DNA from: DATFKA01 sp035268885 | Lineage (GTDB): Bacteria > Bacteroidota > Bacteroidia > Chitinophagales > Saprospiraceae | Assembly: GCA_035268885.1 (NCBI GenBank) | Contig: DATFKA010000175.1 | Coordinates: 21,651-85,650 of the forward strand | Length of the DNA: 64,000 nucleotides | Direction of reading: 5' to 3' | Part shown: positions 33,782 through 41,905 of the stretch, piece by piece | Position numbering within the stretch: the stretch's first letter is position 1 | Layout of the letters: each line of letters opens with the position of its first letter | Made by a program: the position numbers and the translations under genes | The notes under the pieces: model-generated | What the model saw: only the letters and a program-made list of their open reading frames with translations | Told to the model about the DNA's origin: nothing | The model's database searches: none

Positions 33782-34834
33782 ATGAAAACTATTAAAGGAC
33801 CGGCTATCTTTTTGGCGCAGTTTATGGGAGATACCCACCCATTCAACAGCCTGGAAGGTATTTGTCAATACATGGCTGATTTTGGATATAAAGGCGTACA
33901 AATCCCTGCCTGGGATGATCGCCTCATTGACTTGAAAAAAGCGGCAGAGAGTAAGACCTATTGTGATGAACTGAAAGGTAAGATCCGCAACTTTGGTCTG
34001 GAAATAACCGAGCTGGCCACGCACCTACAGGGACAGCTGGTAGCGGTACACCCCACCTACGATAAACAATTCGACAACTTCGCTCCCAAGGAAGTACACG
34101 GAAAGCCGAAAGCACGCCAGGAATGGGCCGTAGAGCAGGTAACCCTGGCCGCAAAAGCCAGTGCTAACCTCGGCCTGAGTGCCAGTGCCAGCTTCTCCGG
34201 TGCCCTGGTTTGGCCTTTTCTGTATCCCTGGCCACAGCGCCCGGCCGGATTGGTGGAGACCGGTTTTAAAGAGCTGGCGGATCGCTGGGTACCTATCTTA
34301 AATGCCTACGAAGAGGCAGGGGTCGACCTTTGTTACGAATTGCATCCGGGGGAAGATCTGCACGACGGAACCTCTTTCGAAATGTTTCTGGAGCACACCA
34401 ACAACCACGCACGGGCCTGTATCAATTATGACCCGAGCCACTTCGTCCTCCAGTGCATGGATTATGTACAGTTTATCGATTTCTACCACGAACGCATTAA
34501 GGCCTTCCACGTGAAGGATGCCGAATTCAATCCCAGTGGTAAGCAGGGCGTATACGGTGCCTACCAATCCTGGGTCGATCGCGCGGGGCGCTTCCGCTCT
34601 CTGGGGGATGGCCACGTAGATTTTGGTGCTATTTTCTCTAAACTGTCCCAGTACGATTACGACAGCTGGGCCGTTCTGGAATGGGAATGCTGTATTAAAT
34701 CACCAGAACAAGGAGCCCGCGAAGGAGCCCCCTTTATTCAGGAACACATCATTGAGGTGACGGAAAAAGCCTTCGATGATTTTGCCGACAGCGGCACGGA
34801 TGAAGAAGGGAACCGGAAGTTGTTGGGACTGTAA
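33782..34834 (+). CDS. Sugar phosphate isomerase/epimerase family TIM-barrel protein
   Basis: 350-residue xylose isomerase-like protein without a signal peptide. Metal ligands expected in this fold can be seen: Glu in LCYELHPGED, Asp and His in INYDPSHFV, His in KAFHVKDAEF and Glu in WAVLEWECC. Such proteins interconvert ketoses and aldoses or epimerise keto-sugars. It lies 85 bp downstream of the secreted GH2 on the same strand and may act on the sugar that GH2 releases after import. No transporter is nearby. The exact substrate is not visible. A telomere-like inverted repeat closes the unit. Confidence 0.9.
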   Translation: MKTIKGPAIFLAQFMGDTHPFNSLEGICQYMADFGYKGVQIPAWDDRLIDLKKAAESKTYCDELKGKIRNFGLEITELATHLQGQLVAVHPTYDKQFDNFAPKEVHGKPKARQEWAVEQVTLAAKASANLGLSASASFSGALVWPFLYPWPQRPAGLVETGFKELADRWVPILNAYEEAGVDLCYELHPGEDLHDGTSFEMFLEHTNNHARACINYDPSHFVLQCMDYVQFIDFYHERIKAFHVKDAEFNPSGKQGVYGAYQSWVDRAGRFRSLGDGHVDFGAIFSKLSQYDYDSWAVLEWECCIKSPEQGAREGAPFIQEHIIEVTEKAFDDFADSGTDEEGNRKLLGL

Positions 34835-34838
34835 GTTC

Positions 34839-34900
34839 AGGGTTTAGTGCTTAGCGTTTAGAGGGAAAACTCTTTGTCTATCCTCTAAACGCTAAACCCT
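34839..34900. repeat. TTTAG-rich imperfect inverted repeat between convergent genes
   Basis: Left arm AGGGTTTAG (34839-34847), a 7-nt insertion TGCTTAG, then CGTTTAGAGG (34855-34864); the right arm is the exact complement of the uninterrupted 19-mer (34882-34900). The arms are 17 nt apart. It sits between convergent genes, which suggests a bidirectional terminator or a repeat-family member. There is no T tract. Confidence 0.6.
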
Positions 34901-34907
34901 AACCACT

Positions 34908-35480
34908 TTAGTAATCCCAGGAAAAACCAAAGCGCAGCTGTAACTGAGCATAGGGCGTAGAAAAATCTTCACTCTCAAACCCAACCGCATCTACATCCGT
35001 AATGAATCGATAGCCCCCCTCCAGTCCCAGACGGAACCACGATGTCACATTAATTTCGGCACCCAGCGAGGGGGAAATACCAAAGACCCGATCTTCCGCA
35101 TCGCCTGAAACCTCCAACCGACCGCCGCCGGCGTATACGCCAAAACGAGGATGGATAACGCGATTTGAACTGGGGGCGTAAGCCAGATTTAGACCACGGT
35201 GACGCAGACGAAAGAACTCCGTCCGATCTCTACCGCTGATCAGTGCATCATCGCGCATGCGATTCCACGACCAGCCAATGTACAGCGACTTCCCGAATTC
35301 AAAATCGACACTCCCGCCACTAAAGTACTGGGCATCGTCATCGTATAGAGAAAAATTCTGGGTACTGGTAAACCAAAAACCGGTGAGATCTAAACTACCA
35401 AAAAGCGTTTCTTGTGCTTTGGCAGCAGGAGAGTAAGCTAAACCGGCGGTTAATAATAAGGCAAATAATAGTTTATTCAT
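34908..35480 (-). CDS. Small outer-membrane beta-barrel protein
   Basis: 190 residues from the ATG at 35480, which gives a signal peptide (MNKLLFALLLTAGLAYSPAA). The mature sequence alternates aromatic and polar residues and ends in LQLRFGFSWDY, typical of outer-membrane barrels with a terminal aromatic. Segments such as FGKSLYIGWSWNRMRDD and FGVYAGGGRLEVSGDAED look like strands and turns of an eight-stranded barrel. I do not recognise a specific family (OmpA-like transmembrane or OmpW-like size). The longer upstream reading to 35573 adds a non-signal segment and is rejected. It is a single gene convergent with the sugar isomerase. Confidence 0.8.
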   Translation of the reverse strand: MNKLLFALLLTAGLAYSPAAKAQETLFGSLDLTGFWFTSTQNFSLYDDDAQYFSGGSVDFEFGKSLYIGWSWNRMRDDALISGRDRTEFFRLRHRGLNLAYAPSSNRVIHPRFGVYAGGGRLEVSGDAEDRVFGISPSLGAEINVTSWFRLGLEGGYRFITDVDAVGFESEDFSTPYAQLQLRFGFSWDY

Positions 35481-35593
35481 GTCGGTATATTTTAGTGATA
35501 CACGATTTCGGCAAAAATGCCGGGTGATTTCACTAACTGGATGGTGACTGACACCACCTACCCCTATTATCAACCGCCGGTTTTAATTTTTTA

Positions 35594-37618
35594 TTAACGC
35601 AATTTCACCATTCCGTAGCGACGGCCATTTTCGTATTTGACGATAAAGGCATTCACAAAGCCCATATCACGGGCCTGAGCCTGGGCCTGCTTAGCCGCTT
35701 CCGGACTTAAGAAAGCTGCCAGCAATACCCGGGTAATTCCTCTTTCGGTCAGGTATTCTGTTTCAATATCGCCCACCGTAGCCAACTGCTGAAATTGTGG
35801 ATTGTTCTCATCGAATTTTTTCACCGCGACCAATTGTACCTTGTAATAAGTACCTTCATATTTAGGCGCTGAAGTGCGGTATTCCGCCTGGTCAAAGGGC
35901 GCCATGCCCGTCATGACATAAGGCTCACCGGGCGTACTGGTCTCGATATTGGTATTGTCCGTCGTATTGTCGGAATTATTCGTATTGCCCGAGTTGTCCG
36001 GGGGTACGGTCGTATTATTTCCGCCGGTAGTCGGTGGTCCGGTATTTTCCGGTTCGACGATAATCGCCTGTGCAAAGATATCTCCCGCCTTATCAAAGGT
36101 ATTGAAGCCCTGGCTTTCCGGTAAAAAGCCGGGCACGTCGACGTCAATGCGAAACTGTCGATTGGGCAAGACCGCGAAGCGAAAGCCTTGCGTTCCTTCC
36201 TTAACGGCTTGCATCTCCACCTGAATTTGCTGACCGGACTCCGTAATCTCGTAGAGCGTAACGGTGTAGTAATTTACGGGTTCTCCATTACTGGCGTCAA
36301 TTACCGTCCCCTGATAACTAATGTCTTTACTTTCCTCAGCGATAAACTCAAAAATATCATCGTCCAGGGTAGAGAGTTTCTCCCCACCAAATATACGGTT
36401 AGAGCTGAGAAAGCCCCCCGTTTCGTACTCGGAATAATGGTAGTCATCGGCACTGGAATTATAGGGCATCCCCAGGTTGACGGGCTGGGTCCAATTCGTA
36501 AAATTCCCCTCCGAAACCAATATATCGAAGCCACCCAGGGAAGGATGGTTATTGGAGGAGAAATACAAACGACCTTCTTCGGCATCATAATAAGGTGTAA
36601 CCTCATCACCGTTGGTATTTACCGGCGCACCCAGGTTGATGGGTTGAGAAAAAGCAGCTCCGGGTAAATTAACATTGCGGGTAGCGTAGTAAATGTCCAA
36701 ACCACCCTGCGCACCATTACCACTTCGGTTAGACGCGAAATAAAGAAATTCGGTATTGCTGCGCTGGGTAACAAAAGGATGGGTATTGGTTACGCCTGCG
36801 GCATTAATAGCATCGGGTAGCCTTCTGGGCTGTGACCAAACCACACCGTCGAGCGTAATCACGTAGATCTCGCAGCGCGTTTTCAAATCTCCAAAACTAC
36901 CTTCTTCGCAGACCGTGAAGTACATGCGCTGACCATCTGGCGAAAGGGAAGGGTTCGCGAATTGCCCGTTGTTAATCAGTGGAAAATTGGAAGGTAATTC
37001 CCCTTTTGACCAACTCTCGCCCATCAACTCACTCTGATAGATGCGGGTCGTCCCGCCTACGGCAGAAGAATACAATAAACTGCCGTCGGGCGCCAGCTCG
37101 GGGGCGAAGTCATTAGCGGCAGTATTAACGCCGCCGCCGAGGTGAATCATTTCTACAGACTGATCGGCATTAGCCGCCGCTACCTTGGCTAGCTGTGTAC
37201 CTTCAATCTCTATTTGTACAATACGTTCCAATAAGCTTTTATCTTCTCCGGTATAAGTGTCCAGGAATTCATTAAAAGCCCGAATCGCCTGATCGTAATC
37301 GTTAGATTGCTTGAGGTTGCGGGCGTAGTACAAACCAGCGAGCGGAAAATCATCCGTTTCATCCTTCACGTTGGCAAAGGCTTTAGCCGCATTGGGGTAG
37401 TCCCGCAGTAGATCGTACGCTTCTCCCGCCTTGTAGATGAGTTCCGTTTTTTTGTTTTTCTTACGCCAGGCCTGCTCGTATAGTTTGGCCGCCTCGGTGT
37501 AATTACCGGCCTCAAAGGAATCTTCAGCCTGATTTCTTAGCTTTCGCCAACTTTGGGCCTGGGTAGCCGTTGCACAGAACAATAGAATACCCAACAAGTA
37601 TATCGTTTTCTTAATCAT
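35594..37618 (-). CDS. TPR-PD40 propeller protein with SPOR-like C-terminus
   Basis: 674-residue exported protein. A signal peptide (IKKTIYLLGILLFCATATQA) precedes TPR repeats at about 25-150 (AEDSFEAGNYTEAAKLYEQA, GEAYDLLRDYPNAAKAFANV), then a six- or seven-bladed PD40/WD40-like propeller (FAPELAPDGSLLYSSAVGG, NPSLSPDGQRMYFTVCEEGS, VTPYYDAEEGRLYFSSNNHP), a carboxypeptidase-regulatory-like domain (YQGTVIDASNGEPVNYYTVT), a Pro/Asn/Thr linker and an SPOR-like end (TYYKVQLVAVKKFDENNP, ITRVLLAAFLSPEAAKQAQA). The architecture parallels PorE of the type IX secretion system, but OmpA is replaced by the SPOR-like domain, which would bind denuded peptidoglycan. Likely a periplasmic cell-wall or secretion linker. 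Confidence 0.85.
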   Translation of the reverse strand: MIKKTIYLLGILLFCATATQAQSWRKLRNQAEDSFEAGNYTEAAKLYEQAWRKKNKKTELIYKAGEAYDLLRDYPNAAKAFANVKDETDDFPLAGLYYARNLKQSNDYDQAIRAFNEFLDTYTGEDKSLLERIVQIEIEGTQLAKVAAANADQSVEMIHLGGGVNTAANDFAPELAPDGSLLYSSAVGGTTRIYQSELMGESWSKGELPSNFPLINNGQFANPSLSPDGQRMYFTVCEEGSFGDLKTRCEIYVITLDGVVWSQPRRLPDAINAAGVTNTHPFVTQRSNTEFLYFASNRSGNGAQGGLDIYYATRNVNLPGAAFSQPINLGAPVNTNGDEVTPYYDAEEGRLYFSSNNHPSLGGFDILVSEGNFTNWTQPVNLGMPYNSSADDYHYSEYETGGFLSSNRIFGGEKLSTLDDDIFEFIAEESKDISYQGTVIDASNGEPVNYYTVTLYEITESGQQIQVEMQAVKEGTQGFRFAVLPNRQFRIDVDVPGFLPESQGFNTFDKAGDIFAQAIIVEPENTGPPTTGGNNTTVPPDNSGNTNNSDNTTDNTNIETSTPGEPYVMTGMAPFDQAEYRTSAPKYEGTYYKVQLVAVKKFDENNPQFQQLATVGDIETEYLTERGITRVLLAAFLSPEAAKQAQAQARDMGFVNAFIVKYENGRRYGMVKLR

Positions 37619-37729
37619 GATATTGAGTTTGTTTACAAACGAAAGTAAACGGCAGATTCTTATCTCTAACCGTCAATACAAAGTATAATACATTATAAAA
37701 TTAGGAAATTTATAACTGGTGGGCTAATT

Positions 37730-38317
37730 TTATCCGGCAAAGGAACGATCTCCGCTTAATAATCGCTCAATGACGGGCGCAAAATGCCGATGCTCCAATG
37801 CCTGGACCCGCTGGGCTATCAGCTCGGGACCATCGCTTTCTTCTAATTGACAACGCGCCTGAAAAATAATATCCCCCTCATCGTACCGCTCGTTCACGTA
37901 ATGGATCGTTATCCCGCTTTCCTCTTCATGAGCCGCCTTAACTGCCCGGTGTACATGCATCCCGTACATACCCTTTCCGCCAAATTTTGGCAGTAAGGCA
38001 GGATGAATATTAATGATGGCCCGGGGATAAGCTGCTACCAGATAAGGAGGGATCAACCACAGGAAACCCGCCAGCACAATCAGATGGATGTCGTATTTCT
38101 CCAGTACCGTTAGCAGGTCTTCACTTTCGTAAAAATCCGGACGCTCCAGTACCATCGTTTCCAGACCGTAATCCTCTGCCATGGCTAAGGCCGGGGCACT
38201 GGCTTTGTTGGAGATAAGTAGCGGACAGTTTACCGCTTCCTTATCCTGAAAATATTCAATGATCTTGCGGGCGTTGGAGCCGGTACCCGATACAAATAGT
38301 GCAATATTCCTGGTCAT
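37730..38317 (-). CDS. purN: Phosphoribosylglycinamide formyltransferase
   Basis: 195 residues from the ATG at 38317 (MTRNIALFVSGTGSN). PurN transfers formyl from 10-formyl-tetrahydrofolate to GAR in purine synthesis. Hallmarks: SGTGSNARKII (ribose-phosphate loop), LIVLAGFLWLIPPYLV, the catalytic Asn103 and His105 of NIHPALLP, and Asp146 in NERYDEGDI. Length equals the short E. coli-type enzyme (about 212), with no extra domain. It lies at the right end of the bamD-rpoZ-coaBC-porD block, 83 bp from the porD-like stop. Inclusion in that operon is possible but not certain. Confidence 0.95.
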   Translation of the reverse strand: MTRNIALFVSGTGSNARKIIEYFQDKEAVNCPLLISNKASAPALAMAEDYGLETMVLERPDFYESEDLLTVLEKYDIHLIVLAGFLWLIPPYLVAAYPRAIINIHPALLPKFGGKGMYGMHVHRAVKAAHEEESGITIHYVNERYDEGDIIFQARCQLEESDGPELIAQRVQALEHRHFAPVIERLLSGDRSFAG

Positions 38318-38400
38318 GAGCAAAGGATTAGTCTGGCCGGTAAAGGTAATACCCTTTGGACGAATAGCCCGTAGTATACCCGATATTTGTTCTTCCCCAA

Positions 38401-39300
38401 CTAGCGAATCGTCCTGTACTCATTGGCATTGGTCGCATCGATTCGACTCATAATGCGGATCGTTTTGCTTTTTTCATCCGAGGTACCCCGTTTGAAAATT
38501 TCAATGATCTCATCACTTTTCGCATTCAGAAACATCTGCAGAATCATGGAGTTGGGATAGTTTTGGTAGACATCCTGAAGATTATCCAGGTACTGTGCAA
38601 TGACGGCGCGGCCTTCATTGGGCTGCTCCGCCATGACATCCAGGCCATAGCGATGATAGTTGTACATAGCCTCCCGGTAAGGACGTACACGGGGTGATAA
38701 TAAGTTCTCCACCATCCAAAAGCGATTACGATTCCCGTCCATGGAGCGCCAGCCCTGAAATTGTCCGTTTTGAGGAGTCGTATTTAGAATGTCCTGGGCC
38801 GTCTGAAAATAAGGCTCCCCGCCGTAGAGGGCAAAAGAATCAAAATCAAGACCTAAAATGATATAGGCGTAAAAGGATAAAACCGACGAAAGATTATCAT
38901 TGAATGTGTTGGTGCTAAATTGCAGGGGCTGGTATTGTTGATACGAGAATTGAACATCCTGATCAATGTGGTTCAACAGAGCCGTTTGGTAATCACTGTT
39001 GTAAATTGGCCGGGACGATTGAATCGCCAGGGAAGCCTTAAAGGTGGTAGGCGACAATTCTTCCTGAACCGTCAGCAGAATATTACAGTCGATGCGCTCC
39101 CCCTGTGCAAAATCTTCCTGTGTCCAGGAAGTGTTATTCATGAAATCTCGAATAGATTGTTCCAATGTCTCAAAGACAGCGGGGTCTACCGTCTGTAGCT
39201 TTTGGATATTGATCCGCACATTGCAGTTCAGTTCCTGAGCTTCAAGGGTAAAGCCGGATAATAGTAATAGCAGGAGGAATATCGATCTGCGCATAATCAT
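38401..39300 (-). CDS. porD: DUF4835 family protein, PorD-like (type IX secretion associated)
   Basis: 299-residue periplasmic protein (signal peptide SIFLLLLLLSGFTLEAQ). It matches the DUF4835 family, which I know as PorD of the type IX secretion system: LNCNVRINIQKLQTVDPAVF, SNTFND-like strands and a C-terminal conserved IMSRIDATNANEYRTIR. Start may be the ATG at 39300 or the second Met at 39294 (MRRSIFLL). It is 5 bp downstream of coaBC, in the coaBC-rpoZ-bamD cluster that is conserved in many Bacteroidota. Such synteny supports the assignment. The gene symbol is by family equivalence, not proven function. Confidence 0.85.
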   Translation of the reverse strand: MIMRRSIFLLLLLLSGFTLEAQELNCNVRINIQKLQTVDPAVFETLEQSIRDFMNNTSWTQEDFAQGERIDCNILLTVQEELSPTTFKASLAIQSSRPIYNSDYQTALLNHIDQDVQFSYQQYQPLQFSTNTFNDNLSSVLSFYAYIILGLDFDSFALYGGEPYFQTAQDILNTTPQNGQFQGWRSMDGNRNRFWMVENLLSPRVRPYREAMYNYHRYGLDVMAEQPNEGRAVIAQYLDNLQDVYQNYPNSMILQMFLNAKSDEIIEIFKRGTSDEKSKTIRIMSRIDATNANEYRTIR

Positions 39301-39305
39301 ATGTA

Positions 39306-40529
39306 TTAAGAAGCCCTTTGGGCCGTTTCACTTAAATGGACAATGGCGGCCAGGACATCTTTGGCCACTGCCTTTTTTGATTTTAACTCAAAATTAGTGT
39401 AATTATTGTCCTGATCGATGATGGTAATGCGATTCGTATCGTGATTAAAGCCCGCGCCGACATCTTCCAGTGAATTGACTACGATCAGATCCAGGTTTTT
39501 CTTTTTGAGCTTTTTTTCAGCATTGGTAATAGCATCTTGGGTTTCCAGGGCAAAACCCACCAGCCATTGATCCGCTCGTTTTCTTTGCCCCAGGGTAGCG
39601 GCAATATCAGGGTTCTCTACCAAAAGTATCTGTGGCACTTCTCCTTGCTTCTTGATCTTCTGGGAATGGTATTTTTCGGGACGGTAATCGGAGACCGCCG
39701 CGGCCATAATGGCGATATCCGCTGCGGGAAATAAGGCAATAGCCGCTTCGTACATTTCCCGCGCAGATTCTACTGTGTGCACCTTTATATTCGGATTTTT
39801 AGGCGAAAGCCGACTGGGCCCTAAGATGAGGTCGACCGCTGCGCCCAGAGCCGCCGCTTGCTCCGCTAAAGCGATCCCCATTTTGCCGCTCGAGCGGTTC
39901 CCTATAAAACGGACCGGATCGATCGCTTCGTAAGTAGGTCCGGCGGTAAGGAGCACTTTTTTTCCTTTTAAAACCTGCTCGGAAGAGAAATGCTGGTGGA
40001 GTATATCAAGGATGGTTTCGGGTTCGGCCAGACGGCCTTTTCCGCTGAGCCCGCTGGCGAGTTCCCCGCTCTCTACCGGGATGAGATGGTTGCCAAAGCC
40101 CTGCAAACGCTGAATATTTTCCTGAGTAGAAGGGTGGTGCCACATATCTACGTCCATGGCGGGTGCAAAAAACACCGGGCAACGGGCGGACAGATAAGCC
40201 GCAACGATCATATTGTCGCAAATGCCGTGGGCCATTTTACCCAGCGTGGCCGCCGTCAATGGTGCGATCACCATGGCGTCTGCCCACAGGCCTAATTCTA
40301 CGTGGTTATTCCAGCCTTCTGCGCCGGCTACTTCCGTAAAAACAGGATGCTTCGAAAGGGTGGAAAGGGTGAGCGGGCTAATAAATTGGGTGGCGGCGGG
40401 AGTCATTAACACCTTGACTTCCGCCCCCGCCTTGATCAGTAATCGCGTCAGGAAAGCAGCTTTGTAGGCAGCGATGCTGCCTGTAATACCCAGAAGTATT
40501 TTTTTATTTTGTAGAGCTGCCGCTGACAT
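39306..40529 (-). CDS. coaBC: Bifunctional phosphopantothenoylcysteine decarboxylase/phosphopantothenate-cysteine ligase
   Basis: 407 residues from the ATG at 40529, after the rpoZ stop; the longer reading to 40598 is a shadow over rpoZ. CoaC half (about 1-190): flavin fold with KILLGITGSIAAYKAAF, catalytic His in NNHVELGLWAD, PAMDVDMW. CoaB half (about 195-407): KKVLLTAGPTYEAIDPVRFI, GNRSSGKMGIAL and later IAIMAAAVSDYRP. It makes 4'-phosphopantetheine in CoA synthesis. In the substrate-flap motif where E. coli Dfp has LACG or QACG with a catalytic Cys, this protein has LASGLSGKGR, a Ser instead. It lies 7 bp after rpoZ in an operon with bamD and the porD-like gene. Confidence 0.95.
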   Translation of the reverse strand: MSAAALQNKKILLGITGSIAAYKAAFLTRLLIKAGAEVKVLMTPAATQFISPLTLSTLSKHPVFTEVAGAEGWNNHVELGLWADAMVIAPLTAATLGKMAHGICDNMIVAAYLSARCPVFFAPAMDVDMWHHPSTQENIQRLQGFGNHLIPVESGELASGLSGKGRLAEPETILDILHQHFSSEQVLKGKKVLLTAGPTYEAIDPVRFIGNRSSGKMGIALAEQAAALGAAVDLILGPSRLSPKNPNIKVHTVESAREMYEAAIALFPAADIAIMAAAVSDYRPEKYHSQKIKKQGEVPQILLVENPDIAATLGQRKRADQWLVGFALETQDAITNAEKKLKKKNLDLIVVNSLEDVGAGFNHDTNRITIIDQDNNYTNFELKSKKAVAKDVLAAIVHLSETAQRAS

Positions 40530-40536
40530 AATAGAC

Positions 40537-40890
40537 CTAGTAGTCGTTGTCTTCCTCTTCGCCGCGTTTTTCGTTGTAGCGATAGTAAAGTTCTTCATTC
40601 AGAAACTCCGTTGTGGCGATAATGGCTGGGTTAGGCAGCCGTTCGTAGAACTTGGAGATCTCAATTTGCTCTTTATTTTCAGAAATTTCTTCAATTGTGT
40701 CGCTGGTCGTGGCGAACTCTTCCAATTTCTGGTGCAATTCTTTTTTGAGCTCGATAGACAGCTGGCGAGCACGCTTAGAAATAACGTTTAACGTTTCATA
40801 AACGTTACCGGTGCGCTTCGCCAGGTCCTGCATATCACGGGCCTCTACATTAGGGTCAAGACCCTGTACTCTGGTTTTGATATCTGACAT
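40537..40890 (-). CDS. rpoZ: RNA polymerase omega subunit
   Basis: 117-residue RpoZ, the small subunit that helps assemble RNA polymerase around beta-prime. Its core LDPNVEARDMQDLAKRTGNV, then YETLNVISKRARQLSIELKK, has the ARQ-type central helix of omega. The C-terminal half (LPNPAIIATTEFLNEELYYR) is the Bacteroidota extension, and it ends in an acidic EEDNDY tail. The start ATG at 40890 lies inside the bamD coding end, giving a 35-bp overlap, a tight operon arrangement. It precedes coaBC by 7 bp. Confidence 0.92.
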   Translation of the reverse strand: MSDIKTRVQGLDPNVEARDMQDLAKRTGNVYETLNVISKRARQLSIELKKELHQKLEEFATTSDTIEEISENKEQIEISKFYERLPNPAIIATTEFLNEELYYRYNEKRGEEEDNDY

Positions 40891-41698
40891 CTTTCAGTTG
40901 ATTTATATTTTTTTCAGAATCTTCTTTCATTCTTTGAACATCTTCGGCGAATTCGCCGTCGCCAAAACGCTGCAAATATTCTTCAGCCAGGTCTGCGGTT
41001 TCCTGATAACGCTCTTCCTGGCGCTGTAGTACACTATTCTCCGCCAATAAATAATTGGAGCGGATAACCATCCAGCGAATTTCTGCCGTATTCTCCGTCT
41101 CCGGAAAATCCTTCAACAGGTTTTCGTATACCTGCACCGCCGCGTTATACCGGCTCAGGTTAAAATACAGTTTACCTTCCTCAAAAGCTTTCTTTTCCAG
41201 TTTGGCCCGTAATTCATCAATCAATTTGTTACATTGATCCACGCGCTCACTGTTGGGATAGGTATTGATGAAAAACTGTAATTCCTGAATAGCCGTATTC
41301 GTATAAGATTGATCCAATCTGTACTTGGGAGAGAGCAAATAATTAGAGTAGGCAGACATAAAGTCCGATTCTTCTTTTTTATCACTGGCCCCGTAAGTCT
41401 GAGAAAACTCCTTAAAATAATAGGTACTCAGAATGTAATTCTTCTGGTAATAGAACGTATAAGCGAACTTGAAGTTCAAGTCTTCTGCTTCGGCACGTCC
41501 ACGGTAGATCGAAATAACCAGCTCCATGAGCGATTGCGCCCGCTGATATTCTTCCTGATCGTAGTATTCGTAAGCTTTTTTCAGGATCAACTCGGGATCG
41601 CCACTGGTACGGATAGATTCATATTCGCTTTTACAACCGAAAAGAAAAAGACCGACCCCCAGGCTGATCAAGATATATTTTAAAGCATTTTTTCCCAT
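40856..41698 (-). CDS. bamD: Outer membrane protein assembly lipoprotein BamD
   Basis: 280-residue lipoprotein of the BAM complex that inserts outer-membrane beta-barrels. The lipobox is LFLFGC with Cys22. Five TPR-like repeats follow: PELILKKAYEYYDQEEYQRA, AQSLMELVISI, NYILSTYYFKEFSQTYG, AIQELQFFINTYPNSERVDQ and YFNLSRYNAAVQVYENLLKD. The tail is polar (ENINQ-like, ending NQSTGS). Length and architecture fit BamD/YfiO well. It is the first gene of the run bamD-rpoZ-coaBC-porD-like, overlapping rpoZ by 35 bp. A TAAATTTG box lies just upstream on the minus strand (41706-41713), perhaps too close to the start to serve as the promoter. Confidence 0.95.
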   Translation of the reverse strand: MGKNALKYILISLGVGLFLFGCKSEYESIRTSGDPELILKKAYEYYDQEEYQRAQSLMELVISIYRGRAEAEDLNFKFAYTFYYQKNYILSTYYFKEFSQTYGASDKKEESDFMSAYSNYLLSPKYRLDQSYTNTAIQELQFFINTYPNSERVDQCNKLIDELRAKLEKKAFEEGKLYFNLSRYNAAVQVYENLLKDFPETENTAEIRWMVIRSNYLLAENSVLQRQEERYQETADLAEEYLQRFGDGEFAEDVQRMKEDSEKNINQLKDVRYQNQSTGS

Positions 41699-41905
41699 AA
41701 GGCCACAAATTTAAGCTTTTTTAAGCAATGTATAAAGCCCGGTGCCTGGTCAAGTTGAAATTGATGCCCTTCTTTGGTGAATTTTAGGCGATCCGCACCG
41801 GCTTGACAGCGCTCCAGTTGCTTTTGAGGTGAAAAATATTAATTTTAACTTCTTACATTAAGGCAGCAATTTCGACCCATTGGTTGGTTGACGATAAAAA
41901 TAATT

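Noticed and set aside
40530..40598. Longer N-terminus for coaBC with a Lys/Thr-rich segment
   Set aside because: It overlaps the rpoZ reading frame, while the ATG at 40529 begins the conserved flavin-fold core 7 bp after the rpoZ stop.
41706..41713. TAAATTTG as the bamD promoter
   Set aside because: The -7 match is perfect but it lies only 7 bp from the ATG and no -33 element is at the right distance.
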